Assembly: GCF_026168105.1 (NCBI RefSeq)
Contig: NZ_LBMW01000001.1
Location: 248,001-312,000 of the forward strand
Direction: 5' to 3'
DNA length: 64,000 bases
Origin: Streptomyces hygroscopicus
GTDB lineage: Bacteria; Actinomycetota; Actinomycetes; Streptomycetales; Streptomycetaceae
Both the position numbers and the translations under genes were made by a program. Numbering within the stretch: position 1 is the stretch's first letter; each line of letters begins with the position of its first letter. Shown here in pieces: positions 8,689 to 17,548 of the stretch. The notes beneath the pieces are model-generated. The model saw only the letters and a list, made by a program, of their open reading frames with translations, was not told the origin of the DNA and did not search any database.

Positions 8689-9168
8689 GTGGCGAAGAGA
8701 AAGCTCAATCAAGTGCAGATGCCAGACGCGGACTACGCGTTCTACGGGCTGGTGTGGGCCGGGACCACGCTCGCCCGGCTCGTGGACCGCGATCTCGGCA
8801 AGGCTCACGACCTTCCCGTCTCGTGGTTCGAGGTCATGCTGTGGCTCGCATCGAGTCCGGACCCTGTTCCGGCCTCCGTCCTCGGTAACACCACCATGCT
8901 CAGCCGCAGCCAGGTTTCCCGCGTCGTCGACGCCCTCCACGAGCGCGGACTGGTCACCCGCACCCCCTCGGCGCGTGACGGGCGGTCCGTCGAGATCGCC
9001 CTCACCCCGGAGGGCCGCCGCCTCTTCGAGGAGGCCGACGCCACCCGGCGCGCGACCCTGGCGCCCGTGTTCACCGACATTCTGGAGCCGGAGGAGCTGC
9101 GCACCCTCGCCGAGGTGTGGCGCAAGCTCAAGGTGCACAAGGAACAGCCGTCACCCAAGGATTCCTGA
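8689..9168 (+). CDS. MarR-family transcriptional regulator
   Basis: The start is GTG 8689, only 21 nt past the second operator and with no clear Shine-Dalgarno, so the mRNA may be nearly leaderless. The 159-residue protein has the MarR winged helix: recognition helix region MLSRSQVSRVVDALHERGLV, then the wing RTPSARDGRSVEIALTPEG. N- and C-terminal helices (YAFYGLVWAGTTLARLVD, LRTLAEVWRKLK) form the dimer interface. It most likely represses itself and the divergent SDR gene through the twin palindromes. A ligand is expected but unknown. Confidence 0.9.
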   Translation: MAKRKLNQVQMPDADYAFYGLVWAGTTLARLVDRDLGKAHDLPVSWFEVMLWLASSPDPVPASVLGNTTMLSRSQVSRVVDALHERGLVTRTPSARDGRSVEIALTPEGRRLFEEADATRRATLAPVFTDILEPEELRTLAEVWRKLKVHKEQPSPKDS

Positions 9169-9503
9169 GCACGGACGGGGCTACGAGAACCCCCGCCCTG
9201 CGACGGCAGCCGACGATGCCATCGATCCCGTACGCCGGGCGTTCGCCCGCCGGTGCCGGTCGCTGTGCACACACGTGCGTACGCGGGTCGGAGCAGCCCG
9301 GTGGGACCTGCCCTGAAGCCGCCGGGCGTGTGAGGTGCTCCACCGCGTCGGTTGCGACCGGGCGGACGCGCACCAGGACCGGTCACAGCGGTCGCCGCCT
9401 GCGGACACGTTCGGGCGTTGTCGGGCCACTATGCGACATGCCGCCGCACAGCTGTCCGGGCTGCGCTGGGATGGCCCACTCATCGTGAGCCTGGGGGGCG
9501 GGG
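9169..9503. other. Intergenic region upstream of the sensor-phosphatase gene
   Basis: No supported gene. It contains TGTGCACACA at 9264-9273, similar to the MarR operators at 8635 and 8654, and presumably the promoter of the 9504 gene. Confidence 0.4.
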
Positions 9504-11462
9504 ATGAAAACGCGCGACTTGGCCGAAGCGGTACCACCTGGCCCCGCCGACGTGGCGGGGCAGGGGACGTGCCGGTGTGGTGCCCGGAACCGATCGAGCG
9601 GTCCGGGAGCCGCGGAGGAGAGGTTCCGGGGGCTGCTGGAGGCGGCGCCGGACGCGATGGTCATCGTGGACGACACCGGGACGATCAGACTCGTCAACGC
9701 CCAGACCGAAGCGCTCTTCGGCTACCGGCGCGAAGAACTCCTCGGCCACCCCGTCGAAATCCTCGTCCCCGGCCGCTTCCGCGGCCACCACACCGAACAC
9801 CGCAACGGCTACGCCCACAACCAGCAGGTCCGCCCCATGGGCGCCGGGCTCGACCTCTACGGACTACGCAAGAACGGCACCGAGTTCCCCGTCGAAATCA
9901 GCCTCAGCCCCCTCGAAACCTCCGACGGCCTCCTGGTCTCCGCCGCCGTACGCGACGTCAGCGAACGCAAAGCCGCAGAGGAGCGCATCAACGAGCTCGC
10001 CGCGATCGTAGAGTCGTCGCAGGACGCCATCCTCGCCAAGACCTTGGACGGCCGCATCACGTACTGGAACGCAGCGGCCCAGCGGCTCTACGGGTTCACG
10101 GCGGCCGATATCCTCGGGCGGCACGTGTCCCTGCTGGCTCCGCAGGACCGGGAGCACGAGGTCACCGCGCTCCTCGAGCGGCTGCGTCAGGGCGAGAAGG
10201 TCGAGCACTTCGAGACGCTGCGCGTCACCCGCTCCGGTGAACTGCTGGACGTCGACGTCACGTTGTGGCCGACCCGTGCCCGCAACGGTGCGGTCATCGG
10301 GGCGTGCGCCATCGTCCGGGACATCAGCGACCGCAAACGCGCCGAGGCGGAGCTGACGGAGCTGTACGAGCAGCAGCGGCACATCGCCCTGACGCTGCAG
10401 CGCAGTCTCATGGGGACGCCGCCCGCCATCCCCGGCCTCGCCACCGCGAGCCGATACCGTCCGGCGACCCAGGGCGCCGGCGTCGGCGGCGACTGGTTCG
10501 ACCTGATTCCACTGGGCGCCGGACGGGTCGGGGTGCTGATCGGCGATGTGATGGGCCGTGGCCTGGAGGCCGCGGCCGTCATGGGCCAACTCCGCTCCGC
10601 CTCGCACGCCTTGGCGAAGACGGGGCTGCAGCCCCGTCAGCTGATGCAGGCGCTGGACACCGTGGTCGCCGACCTCGACGTGCCCGATCAGCTGGTCACC
10701 TGCTGTTATCTGGTCATCGCAGCCGACGCGGGCGAATTGACCCTGTGCTCCGCCGGACACCTTCCGGTTCTCGTCGCCGTCCCCGGTGAGGGCGTGCGGG
10801 CTCTCCCTGCGCCGGTGAACGCACCTCTCGGTGTCGGCGGAGTGATCTACGAGCACTGCAGCACCATGATCCCCCCGGGCGCCACTCTCGTGCTCTACAC
10901 GGACGGTCTGATCGAGACCCCGGGTACCGACATCGAGGATCAACTCACCCAGCTGGTCACCGCGCTGGACCAGGTGGTGACCAAGGCGCCCGACCTCGAG
11001 GCGGCGGCGGACCAGGTCCTGTCGACCCTGCTGCCCGACGACGACGGCCACGACGACGTCACGCTCCTGCTGACCCAGTTGCCCGAGGCCCCGCTGGCCA
11101 CGGCGGCGACGGACCTGCCCGCCATGCCGGACTCGGTGCGGAGGGGCCGCGAGTTCCTCGACAAGACGCTCGGTACGTGGGACTGCGCGGACTCGATTGA
11201 CGACGCACGTCTCCTGCTCTCCGAGGTCCTCACCAACGCCGTGCAGCACGCACAGGGTCCCGTCGGGGTGCATGTGTGCCGCACGGACACCGACCTCACC
11301 GTCGAGGTCAGCGACCGCAGTCCCCATCTGCCCCAGCCGCGTCTGGCGGCCGAGGACGAGGAGTCCGGCCGCGGCCTGTTGCTCGTCCGTGCCCTCGCCG
11401 ACGACTGGGGCGTGCGGCCCACGGACTACGGAAAGACGACGTGGTTCAGCCTTAAGCTCTGA
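9504..11462 (+). CDS. PAS-PAS-PP2C phosphatase-HATPase, RsbU/RsbW-like sigma-pathway regulator
   Basis: ATG 9504 follows a G-rich ribosome site; 652 aa. Two PAS domains (about 36-150 and 160-275) each end in a PAC motif (VRDVSERKAAEE, VRDISDRKRAEAEL). A PP2C/SpoIIE phosphatase follows (about 300-500) with GGDWFD, GDVMGRG and YTDGLIE metal-site motifs. A C-terminal GHKL domain (about 530-650) has the N-box EVLTNAVQHA and a G2-type GRGLLLV. Such proteins couple small-molecule or redox sensing to dephosphorylation of anti-anti-sigma factors and to serine kinase (anti-sigma) activity. No membrane segment is seen, so it is cytosolic. The partner sigma factor is not in the window. Confidence 0.9.
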   Translation: MKTRDLAEAVPPGPADVAGQGTCRCGARNRSSGPGAAEERFRGLLEAAPDAMVIVDDTGTIRLVNAQTEALFGYRREELLGHPVEILVPGRFRGHHTEHRNGYAHNQQVRPMGAGLDLYGLRKNGTEFPVEISLSPLETSDGLLVSAAVRDVSERKAAEERINELAAIVESSQDAILAKTLDGRITYWNAAAQRLYGFTAADILGRHVSLLAPQDREHEVTALLERLRQGEKVEHFETLRVTRSGELLDVDVTLWPTRARNGAVIGACAIVRDISDRKRAEAELTELYEQQRHIALTLQRSLMGTPPAIPGLATASRYRPATQGAGVGGDWFDLIPLGAGRVGVLIGDVMGRGLEAAAVMGQLRSASHALAKTGLQPRQLMQALDTVVADLDVPDQLVTCCYLVIAADAGELTLCSAGHLPVLVAVPGEGVRALPAPVNAPLGVGGVIYEHCSTMIPPGATLVLYTDGLIETPGTDIEDQLTQLVTALDQVVTKAPDLEAAADQVLSTLLPDDDGHDDVTLLLTQLPEAPLATAATDLPAMPDSVRRGREFLDKTLGTWDCADSIDDARLLLSEVLTNAVQHAQGPVGVHVCRTDTDLTVEVSDRSPHLPQPRLAAEDEESGRGLLLVRALADDWGVRPTDYGKTTWFSLKL

Positions 11463-11570
11463 GGACGCACCCGGACGCCGGGGCGTCGGCGGGGGCCAGG
11501 GGCCGGGGCCGACTGTGGCGGTCGGCTTCCGCTGCGTCGGTCACGGTGTTGGACGGTGAGGGGAGCGTTG

Positions 11571-12143
11571 GTGCAGATCGGGGAGAAGCCGTTCCTGATG
11601 GTCGTCGAGGATGTCTTCTGCCTGCACCAGGGCAGGGTGGTCATGGCGACCGGCCGGATCGGGCGCGGGCGGGTCCGCATGGGCGATGAGGTGGAGATGG
11701 TCGGCTCCCGCGGCGGCGCGATTGCCGGGGTCACCGGCATCGAGGCGCGCGGCCTGCGCGTCGATGAGGCGAGTGCGGGAATGAACGTGGGACTGCTGAT
11801 GCCGGGTGCGGCGGGGGAAGCGGTGGAGCGGGGGCAGGTGGTCGCGGCGCCGGGATCCATCGGCGCACACATCGCCTTCGCTGCAGACATCGCACTGCTG
11901 TCGAAGGAAGACGGTGGGGCGGAGGTGCGCAACGGTGAAGGACTTGACTTCTGCATACACGCCGGGCGAGTCAGGGGCATCGTAACGCTGCCCTCTGAGA
12001 CCGACGCGCTGCAGCCGCTTCACATGGCCGCGGTGAGGGTAACGCTCGAACGCACCGTCGCTCTTGAGGTAGGCCTGTCTTTCGCCTTCCGTCACCACGG
12101 TCGCGCTGCCGGATCAGGGACCGTGACCCAACTCCTGCGCTGA
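11571..12143 (+). CDS. EF-Tu domain 2/3-like protein lacking the GTPase domain
   Basis: GTG 11571 follows GAGGGGA; TTG 11568 and GTG 11556 are alternatives. The 190-residue product aligns by eye with EF-Tu domains 2 and 3: FLMVVEDVFCLHQGRVVMAT (domain 2 start), GRIGRGRVRMGDEVEMVG, VTGIEARGLRVDEASAGMNV, VERGQVVAAPGSI, then the domain 3 end FAFRHHGRAAGSGTVTQLL. The G domain (GHVDHGKT, NKxD) is entirely absent and upstream DNA does not encode it. It could bind RNA or tRNA-like ligands or act as a regulatory decoy; no function is established. It starts about 110 nt after the sensor-phosphatase gene and may be cotranscribed. Confidence 0.75.
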   Translation: MQIGEKPFLMVVEDVFCLHQGRVVMATGRIGRGRVRMGDEVEMVGSRGGAIAGVTGIEARGLRVDEASAGMNVGLLMPGAAGEAVERGQVVAAPGSIGAHIAFAADIALLSKEDGGAEVRNGEGLDFCIHAGRVRGIVTLPSETDALQPLHMAAVRVTLERTVALEVGLSFAFRHHGRAAGSGTVTQLLR

Positions 12144-12274
12144 TTCCGACCGGCAACGGATCCGGCAGCCGTCAGCCGTGCCGGGAGCCGGGACCCCGGT
12201 GGGGCCGTGGGTCGGCGGGTCCGCCAAGTCGGCGCGTATCCATGGCGCGGCATGGTCGGCATAAGGTCTACGTC

Positions 12275-12943
12275 ATGCACGCTGACGATAGTCCGTCTTC
12301 CATGTCACGCCGTGTGCTGCTCGGCACCGCTCTGGCCTCGGTCGCCCAACTCGCCGTCGGGTGCGGGGACTCGCACCGCAAGGCCAAGGCCGTCGGCTCG
12401 AGCTCGCCGACGGTGAGCGCTGTGGACGGGACCGTGGTGATGGTGATCCGGCACGGCGAGAAGCCCACCTCCGGACGGACCGGGATCGACGACTCGGGGA
12501 GGCCGGACCGCAAGTCGTTGACCGCCCGCGGCTGGGAGCGGGCCCGAGCGCTGCCGGGGCTGTTCACGGCGCCCAGGGCGGGACTGGCCAGACCCGCGAC
12601 GGTCTTCGCCGCCGCCGACCATGGCCCGCATGCGGGCGCCCACCGGATGCGCCAGACCGTGACCCCGCTGGCCCGACACCTCCGGCTGACCGTCGACACC
12701 GATTTCGCCGAGGGGTCCGAGCAACAGCTCGCGCAGGCCGCGCTGACCGCGCCGAGGCCGGTGCTGATCTGCTGGGAGCACACCCGCATCCCAGCGATCG
12801 TGGCCGGTCTCGGTGCGGTGGACGCCCCCGGGGTGCCGAGCGTCTGGCCGGACCGCTTCGACCTGGTGTGGGTGTTCCGCCACCGGGCCGGAACCTGGTC
12901 GTTCACCCAGGTCGAGCAGCACCTGCTGCCCGGCGATCAGTGA
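12275..12943 (+). CDS. Lipoprotein histidine phosphatase-like protein
   Basis: ATG 12275 (AAGG 9 nt upstream); 222 aa. The N-terminus has a twin arginine followed by a hydrophobic run and lipobox (SRRVLLGTALASVAQLAVGC, Cys 30), predicting a Tat-exported, membrane-anchored lipoprotein. The mature part has VMVIRHGEKP (catalytic RHG at 59-61), which is the histidine phosphatase (phosphoglycerate mutase-like) nucleophile motif. The second histidine may be in ICWEHTRIP. It likely acts outside the membrane on a phosphorylated or similar substrate. A tandem repeat array starts at its stop codon. Confidence 0.7.
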   Translation: MHADDSPSSMSRRVLLGTALASVAQLAVGCGDSHRKAKAVGSSSPTVSAVDGTVVMVIRHGEKPTSGRTGIDDSGRPDRKSLTARGWERARALPGLFTAPRAGLARPATVFAAADHGPHAGAHRMRQTVTPLARHLRLTVDTDFAEGSEQQLAQAALTAPRPVLICWEHTRIPAIVAGLGAVDAPGVPSVWPDRFDLVWVFRHRAGTWSFTQVEQHLLPGDQ

Positions 12944-13067
12944 CCGACGTTCAGTGACCGACAGACAACCACCGACAGTCAATGGCCCACAGTCAATGGC
13001 CGACAGACAACGACCGGCAGTCAACGACCGGCAGTCAATGACCGGCAGTCAATGACCGGCAGACACG
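12938..13067. repeat. 14-bp tandem repeat array
   Basis: Near-perfect units GACCGGCAGTCAAC, GACCGGCAGTCAAT, GACCGGCAGTCAAT and GACCGGCAGACACG run head to tail at 13012-13067. More diverged copies (ACCGACAGTCAATG, CCACAGTCAATGGCC) reach back to the phosphatase stop codon. Unit length is 14 bp. It lies between convergent genes. It has no obvious coding or hairpin role and is a slipped-strand hotspot. Confidence 0.8.
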
Positions 13068-13196
13068 CCGGATGCCCGCGATCGATCCCGATGCAGATCG
13101 CTGCTGGGAGCGGCCGACCGCCCCCGTGGACGTCTCTCGCTGCGGATGCGGGCGCGTTCCGTGCGTTCGCCCGACCGACCTGTCCCCCACACCCCA

Positions 13197-13925
13197 TCAC
13201 ACTGTTGGGCACCCGCTCGAGGCCTTGCTGTGGGTACGGACGGCGCCGGGAGTCAGCTCAAGGCGGAGGACGAGGCCGTCTTCCGTGGCCTGTGCGCCGG
13301 TGGCTCGGACACCGGAGGGGAGGGCGCTGAGGGGAATGGTGCGTGGCTTCAGACCCTCGGCCAGTGAGGTGTCCCCTGTGCTGCTGAGGAGGGTGCTGAC
13401 GGGGAGGGTGCGGCCGAGGACGGTGAGTTCGGCGGGGGTGACGACGAGGGTGTTTGCGCGCAGCGCGATGTGGGTGTGGACGGTGACTGGCAAGCCCAGG
13501 GTTCCGGCCGTGCCGGTGAGGGTCAGGCCGGTGCCGTCGGTGCCGGGCGTCCACGCGGTACCACTGCTGGGGCTGGGGATGCGTTTGGCGAGTTGGGCGT
13601 AGGGGATGGTCACGGTGGCGTTTCCGCCGTGGATGGCGCCGCTGGTCGTGACCTGGCGCAGGTGGGCGTCGAGGTCCATGGACGTGCCCTGACGCTCTAG
13701 TTCGCTGGCGTGGAGTTCGACGTCACCGACGCTGCCGCGGAGCATGGTCACTGACGCGAGCGGGCTGTCGAGGGTGGCGCTGACCTGGCCTACGGGGGCG
13801 AGGCGGCATGCGGCGGCGTGGCTGATGCGCTGTTCGGCCCGATGCGTGACCACGACACTGCCGGCCAGCGGCGCCATGACCATGACGGCCGCTGTGGCGG
13901 CGAGCAGGATACGTCGGCGGTTCAT
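13197..13925 (-). CDS. LmeA-like (DUF2993) secreted lipid-binding protein
   Basis: ATG 13925 overlaps the upstream TetR stop (ATGA at 13922-13925), so translation is coupled. The 242-residue protein has an N-terminal membrane/signal segment (RILLAATAAVMVMAPLAGSV) and a periplasmic part with ISHAAACRLAP, LRGSVGDVELHASEL and VTIPYAQLAKRI. This is the pattern of DUF2993 proteins such as mycobacterial LmeA, which bind phospholipid or lipoglycan precursors. Its place beside an MMPL exporter under one TetR gene suggests work with exported lipids or lipophilic drugs. Confidence 0.75.
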   Translation of the reverse strand: MNRRRILLAATAAVMVMAPLAGSVVVTHRAEQRISHAAACRLAPVGQVSATLDSPLASVTMLRGSVGDVELHASELERQGTSMDLDAHLRQVTTSGAIHGGNATVTIPYAQLAKRIPSPSSGTAWTPGTDGTGLTLTGTAGTLGLPVTVHTHIALRANTLVVTPAELTVLGRTLPVSTLLSSTGDTSLAEGLKPRTIPLSALPSGVRATGAQATEDGLVLRLELTPGAVRTHSKASSGCPTV

Positions 13926-14545
13926 GGAGCGGCGTGTCCGATCTGTCGCAGGATCTCGAAGGCCCGAGGAAGCATGACGGTCGGTCTGTGGGTTCCGGCG
14001 GCCCGGCGGCTGCGCTGCGTGCGCAAGATGGCGCGGACGGTTCCCAGTGCGGCTCCGGCGACCACCGCGGCGTACAGGTCGGCGTCCGGAGTGTTCGCGG
14101 GCAGCCGTTCCAGAACCAGGCGGGTGAGACGTTCTTCGAACTCGGCGAAGGCCTGGATCAACCGCGCCGCGATCAACTGCTCGGTTCCGTCCAGGGGGTG
14201 GGTGAGGGCCGCCAGGCTGGTGCTCTGGAAAGGGGCGGCCGCGGCCAGGAGGGCGTTGTAGACGGCATCGAGGGGCGGCTCGTTCAAGGGGCGCCGTGCG
14301 AGGGCGTGTTCGACTGCGGCGAAGAGTTCGACACCGTCGGGCAGAAGCAGATCCTCCTTGCTGTCGAAGTAGCGGAAGAAGGTGCGGGTGGACACGTTCG
14401 CGCAGGCGGCGATGTCGGCGACGGTGGTGTCGGCGAAGCCCTGTTCGGCGAAGAGCTGGGCGGCGCAGGCACGCAGTTGCCGTCGTGTCTGGTCCTTCTT
14501 GCGTTCCCGCAGCCCTGGAGTGGGCGATGGGTCGTGAGTGGGCAT
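13922..14545 (-). CDS. TetR-family regulator of the MMPL exporter locus
   Basis: ATG 14545 is chosen over ATG 14557 because it leaves more room from the operator. The 207-residue protein has the TetR HTH: RKKDQTRRQLRACAAQLFAE, TTVADIAACANVSTRTFFRY and FDSKEDLLL. The C-terminal ligand domain has ILRTQRSRRA and the family helices. It is divergent from the MMPL gene at 14646 and translationally coupled to the DUF2993 gene. The palindrome at 14561-14576 is the likely operator for autorepression and repression of the exporter. Confidence 0.9.
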   Translation of the reverse strand: MPTHDPSPTPGLRERKKDQTRRQLRACAAQLFAEQGFADTTVADIAACANVSTRTFFRYFDSKEDLLLPDGVELFAAVEHALARRPLNEPPLDAVYNALLAAAAPFQSTSLAALTHPLDGTEQLIAARLIQAFAEFEERLTRLVLERLPANTPDADLYAAVVAGAALGTVRAILRTQRSRRAAGTHRPTVMLPRAFEILRQIGHAAP

Positions 14546-14560
14546 GGCCCCAAGCATAAC

Positions 14561-14576
14561 TTGTCACTAATGACAA
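14561..14576. promoter_or_regulatory. Palindromic TetR operator
   Basis: TTGTCACTAATGACAA: perfect 6-bp arms (TTGTCA/TGACAA) around a 4-nt spacer, between the divergent TetR and MMPL genes. A partial third arm (TGACAC) follows at 14587. It is placed to block both promoters. Confidence 0.8.
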
Positions 14577-14645
14577 ATGGCACTCGTGACACTTTTGGTT
14601 TACTGTCGGCCTCCGCAGCCCCTCCCACCTCTGCTGGAGCCTCCT

Positions 14646-16820
14646 GTGCTTGCACCGTCCGACGTTGAGACGCCGACATCGCCCGCCCCCGCCCCACCCG
14701 CCGGCGTGCTCGCCCGGCTCGGCCTGTGGTGTGCCCGCCACCCCGTGGTGGTGATCGCGTTCTGGCTGCTGGCCCTGGCGGCAGCGCTGGCCGGCCGGAA
14801 CGCCGTGGCACCCGTCTTCAGCGACCAGCTGAGCCTGTCGGGCACGCAGTCCAACACCGGCGCAGACCTGCTCACCGCCCACTCCCCCGGCACCGGCACA
14901 TCGAGCGGCCGCGTCGTCTTCCACATCGACAGCGGCACTGTGACGGCCGACACTTCAGTGAACCGTTCGGTGACCAACCTCACGCATCTCCCGCACGTCG
15001 CGTCCGCCTCAAGCCCGGTGGTCAGCGAGGACGGACACACCGCCTACACCACCGTGCGGTTCGACGTGCAGGCCAAGACGCTCGGCCACGACTACACCCG
15101 GAAGCTGGACCAGGCGACACAGCCGGCCCGCGGCGCGCACCTGCGGGTCGCCTACGGCGGTGACCTCGACCAAGTCACCCGGCAGCCCGCCGACGACCGC
15201 GCCAGCGAACTGGTCGGCATCGCAACCGCCCTGCTGGTGCTGCTCCTTGCCTTCGGCAGCATCCTCGCCGCGCTGCTGCCCCTCGTCTCCGCCCTGATCG
15301 CGGTGGGCACCGGCATCGGTGTCGTCGGCATCGTCGCGGGCACCGTGTCCTTCGCCACCGCCGCCCCGACACTGGCCACCATGATCGGTCTCGGCGTGGG
15401 CGTCGACTACGCCCTCTTCCTGACCACCCGGTTCCGGCAGGACCTGATCGAGGGCCACGACCCGGTCACCGCTGCCGCCCGCACCACCGCGACGAGCGGC
15501 CGGGCCGCTCTGGTCGCCGGCGTCACCGTGGTCGTGGCCATGCTCAGCCTGTACGCCTGCGGTCTGTCCTTCATCGGCAAACTCGGCTTCGCCGCCTCCC
15601 TTTCCGTCGCCATCACCGCGACCGCCGCCGTCACTCTCGTCCCCGCCGCTCTCAGTCTCACCGGCCGCCGTATAGACCGGCTTGCCCTGCGCCGGCCGAT
15701 CGCCGAGACCGCCGGCGACCGAGACGGCTGGCACCGCTACGCGGCCCGCGTCGCCCGGCGCCCCTGGCGTTACCTCGCCATCGGCACCGCGGTCCTGGGC
15801 CTGCTCGCCGTACCCGCCCTGTCCATGCGTCTGGGCCACGTCGACGCGAGCGCCGACCCTGCCGGCACCACCAGCCGCACCGCCTACGACCTCACCGCGA
15901 ACGCGAGCGGTCCGGGTTTCGGTCCCGGCGCCAATGCCCCCCTGACCGTCGTCATCGATCTCGGCGGCGAGCGCGCCCAGGCGTCCGACCTGGCCCTGAC
16001 CGTGCAGCACGCCCTGCAGAACACGCCGGACGTCGCCAACGTCACCACGCCCCGGCCCAGCCCGGACGGCAAGCTCCTGACAGCCACCGTCACCCCTGCC
16101 CACAGCCCCCAGGACGAGACCACCAGCAATCTGGTGACCGCCCTGGTCGACCACACGCTCCCCGAGACACTGCACGGCACGACCGCCCACGGCTATGTCA
16201 CCGGTACCACCGCCGCCCAGGTCGACTTCCGCGACACCGTGCAGGAGCGCCTGCCCGCGATCATCGCCACCGTTCTCGCGGCGGCCTTCCTGCTGCTGAT
16301 GACCGTCTTCCGCAGCGTGGTCATTCCGCTCAAGGCAGTCCTGCTCAACCTGGCCACCACCGCCGCCTCCTACGGCGTACTGACCGCCGTCTTCCAATGG
16401 GGCTGGGGCGGCAGTCTGCTCGGCCTGCACGAGCCGGTGCCCATCGAGTCCTACGTCCCGATGATGATGTTCGCCATCGTCTTCGGGCTCTCCATGGACT
16501 ACGAGATCTTCCTGCTCTCCCGCATCGCCGACGTCTGGCACGCCGGCGCCGACAACACACGCTCCGTCGGCACGGGACTGGCCACCACCGGCCGCGTCAT
16601 CTCCAGCGCCGCCCTCATCATGACCGCTGTTTTCCTGTCCTTCACGGCCTCACCCACCGTCGTCGTCAAGATGCTCGCCCTCGGCCTCGCCGTCAGTGTC
16701 ATCCTCGACGCCACCCTGGTGCGCCTCGTCCTCGTACCCTCCACCATGTTCCTCCTCGGCCGCGCCAACTGGTGGCTTCCGGAATGGCTCAACCGCCGCC
16801 TGCCTCACCTGCACGCCTGA
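14646..16820 (+). CDS. MMPL/RND-type membrane exporter
   Basis: I prefer GTG 14646 (GGAG 6 nt upstream), because ATG 14577 lies next to the operator. 724 aa. Layout: N-terminal TM, a large extracytoplasmic loop, five to six TM segments with GLGVGVDYALFLTTRFR (the GxxxDY proton-relay motif), a second TM and loop, then the second TM bundle with FGLSMDYEIFLLSRI. This twofold repeat is the MMPL family, which exports lipids, siderophores or drugs using the proton gradient. The upstream TetR and LmeA-like genes support a role in efflux of a hydrophobic compound. Confidence 0.9.
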   Translation: MLAPSDVETPTSPAPAPPAGVLARLGLWCARHPVVVIAFWLLALAAALAGRNAVAPVFSDQLSLSGTQSNTGADLLTAHSPGTGTSSGRVVFHIDSGTVTADTSVNRSVTNLTHLPHVASASSPVVSEDGHTAYTTVRFDVQAKTLGHDYTRKLDQATQPARGAHLRVAYGGDLDQVTRQPADDRASELVGIATALLVLLLAFGSILAALLPLVSALIAVGTGIGVVGIVAGTVSFATAAPTLATMIGLGVGVDYALFLTTRFRQDLIEGHDPVTAAARTTATSGRAALVAGVTVVVAMLSLYACGLSFIGKLGFAASLSVAITATAAVTLVPAALSLTGRRIDRLALRRPIAETAGDRDGWHRYAARVARRPWRYLAIGTAVLGLLAVPALSMRLGHVDASADPAGTTSRTAYDLTANASGPGFGPGANAPLTVVIDLGGERAQASDLALTVQHALQNTPDVANVTTPRPSPDGKLLTATVTPAHSPQDETTSNLVTALVDHTLPETLHGTTAHGYVTGTTAAQVDFRDTVQERLPAIIATVLAAAFLLLMTVFRSVVIPLKAVLLNLATTAASYGVLTAVFQWGWGGSLLGLHEPVPIESYVPMMMFAIVFGLSMDYEIFLLSRIADVWHAGADNTRSVGTGLATTGRVISSAALIMTAVFLSFTASPTVVVKMLALGLAVSVILDATLVRLVLVPSTMFLLGRANWWLPEWLNRRLPHLHA

Positions 16821-16951
16821 TCCCGTACGGAAAAGCCCCCATGAACACACCCAACCGCCCACCGTCGCCTTCCCGATGCCCCCCGTCACCTGATACACCG
16901 GCCGTGATGGTCATGAATCTGTCACATGCATAACCACTGGAGGGTGCGCCA

Positions 16952-17383
16952 ATGACCGCCGCAGACCGCTTCCGCGCCGCCGTCGACAACCGCGACCTTG
17001 CGGCCCTGGACGACTTGTTCACCGAGGACGTCCGCTTCTACAGCCCGGTGAAGTTCACTCCGTTCGAGGGCAAGCCGATGGTGCTGGGGCTCTTCGGAGT
17101 CCTCCTGCGCACGTTCAAGGACTTCCGCTATGTCGGCCACTACACCGGCACCGCACAGACCGGCAGCGACGGCATACCCGCTCCATCGGCAGTCCTGCTC
17201 TTCCGGGCAACGGCCGGCGGCAAGGAGATTCACGGCATCGATCTGCTGCACTTCGCCGACGACGGGCGGATCAAGGAGTTCACGGTCATGGTCCGGCCCC
17301 AGTCCGCGGTGCATGCGCTCGGCGAAGCCGTACTCGCCGGGCTGGTCGCAGACGGGCTCGTACCGACACCAACCGAACGGTAG
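16952..17383 (+). CDS. SnoaL-like / NTF2-fold protein (143 aa)
   Basis: ATG 16952 follows GGAGGG. Motifs are RFRAAVDNRDLAALDDLFTE, DVRFYSPVKFTPFEGK, a helix VLLRTFKDFRYVG and strands AVLLFRATAGGKEIHGID and IKEFTVMVRP. This fits a nuclear-transport-factor-2 fold, widely annotated as limonene-epoxide-hydrolase- or SnoaL-like. It follows the MMPL gene by 131 nt and could be its last operon member. Substrate unknown. Confidence 0.85.
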   Translation: MTAADRFRAAVDNRDLAALDDLFTEDVRFYSPVKFTPFEGKPMVLGLFGVLLRTFKDFRYVGHYTGTAQTGSDGIPAPSAVLLFRATAGGKEIHGIDLLHFADDGRIKEFTVMVRPQSAVHALGEAVLAGLVADGLVPTPTER

Positions 17384-17548
17384 GCAGGGGCTCCGGCCGC
17401 CGGCGCAGATTGCGGCGGCCCAGCGCTTTGATCCCCCAGCACACTGTTGCAGCGTGCCGGACCAGACCGGTCAGTGACCGCCGCACCTGCACAACGGCGA
17501 GACGCCCCACGGGCACCGACGATTCCTCCTGCCCAGGTCGAGCAGCGC

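Noticed and set aside
13926..14924. Minus-strand frame that extends the DUF2993 frame upstream to 14924
   Set aside because: Only the part from ATG 13925 has a family match and a coupled start. The upstream part lies antisense to MMPL and overlaps TetR in another frame.
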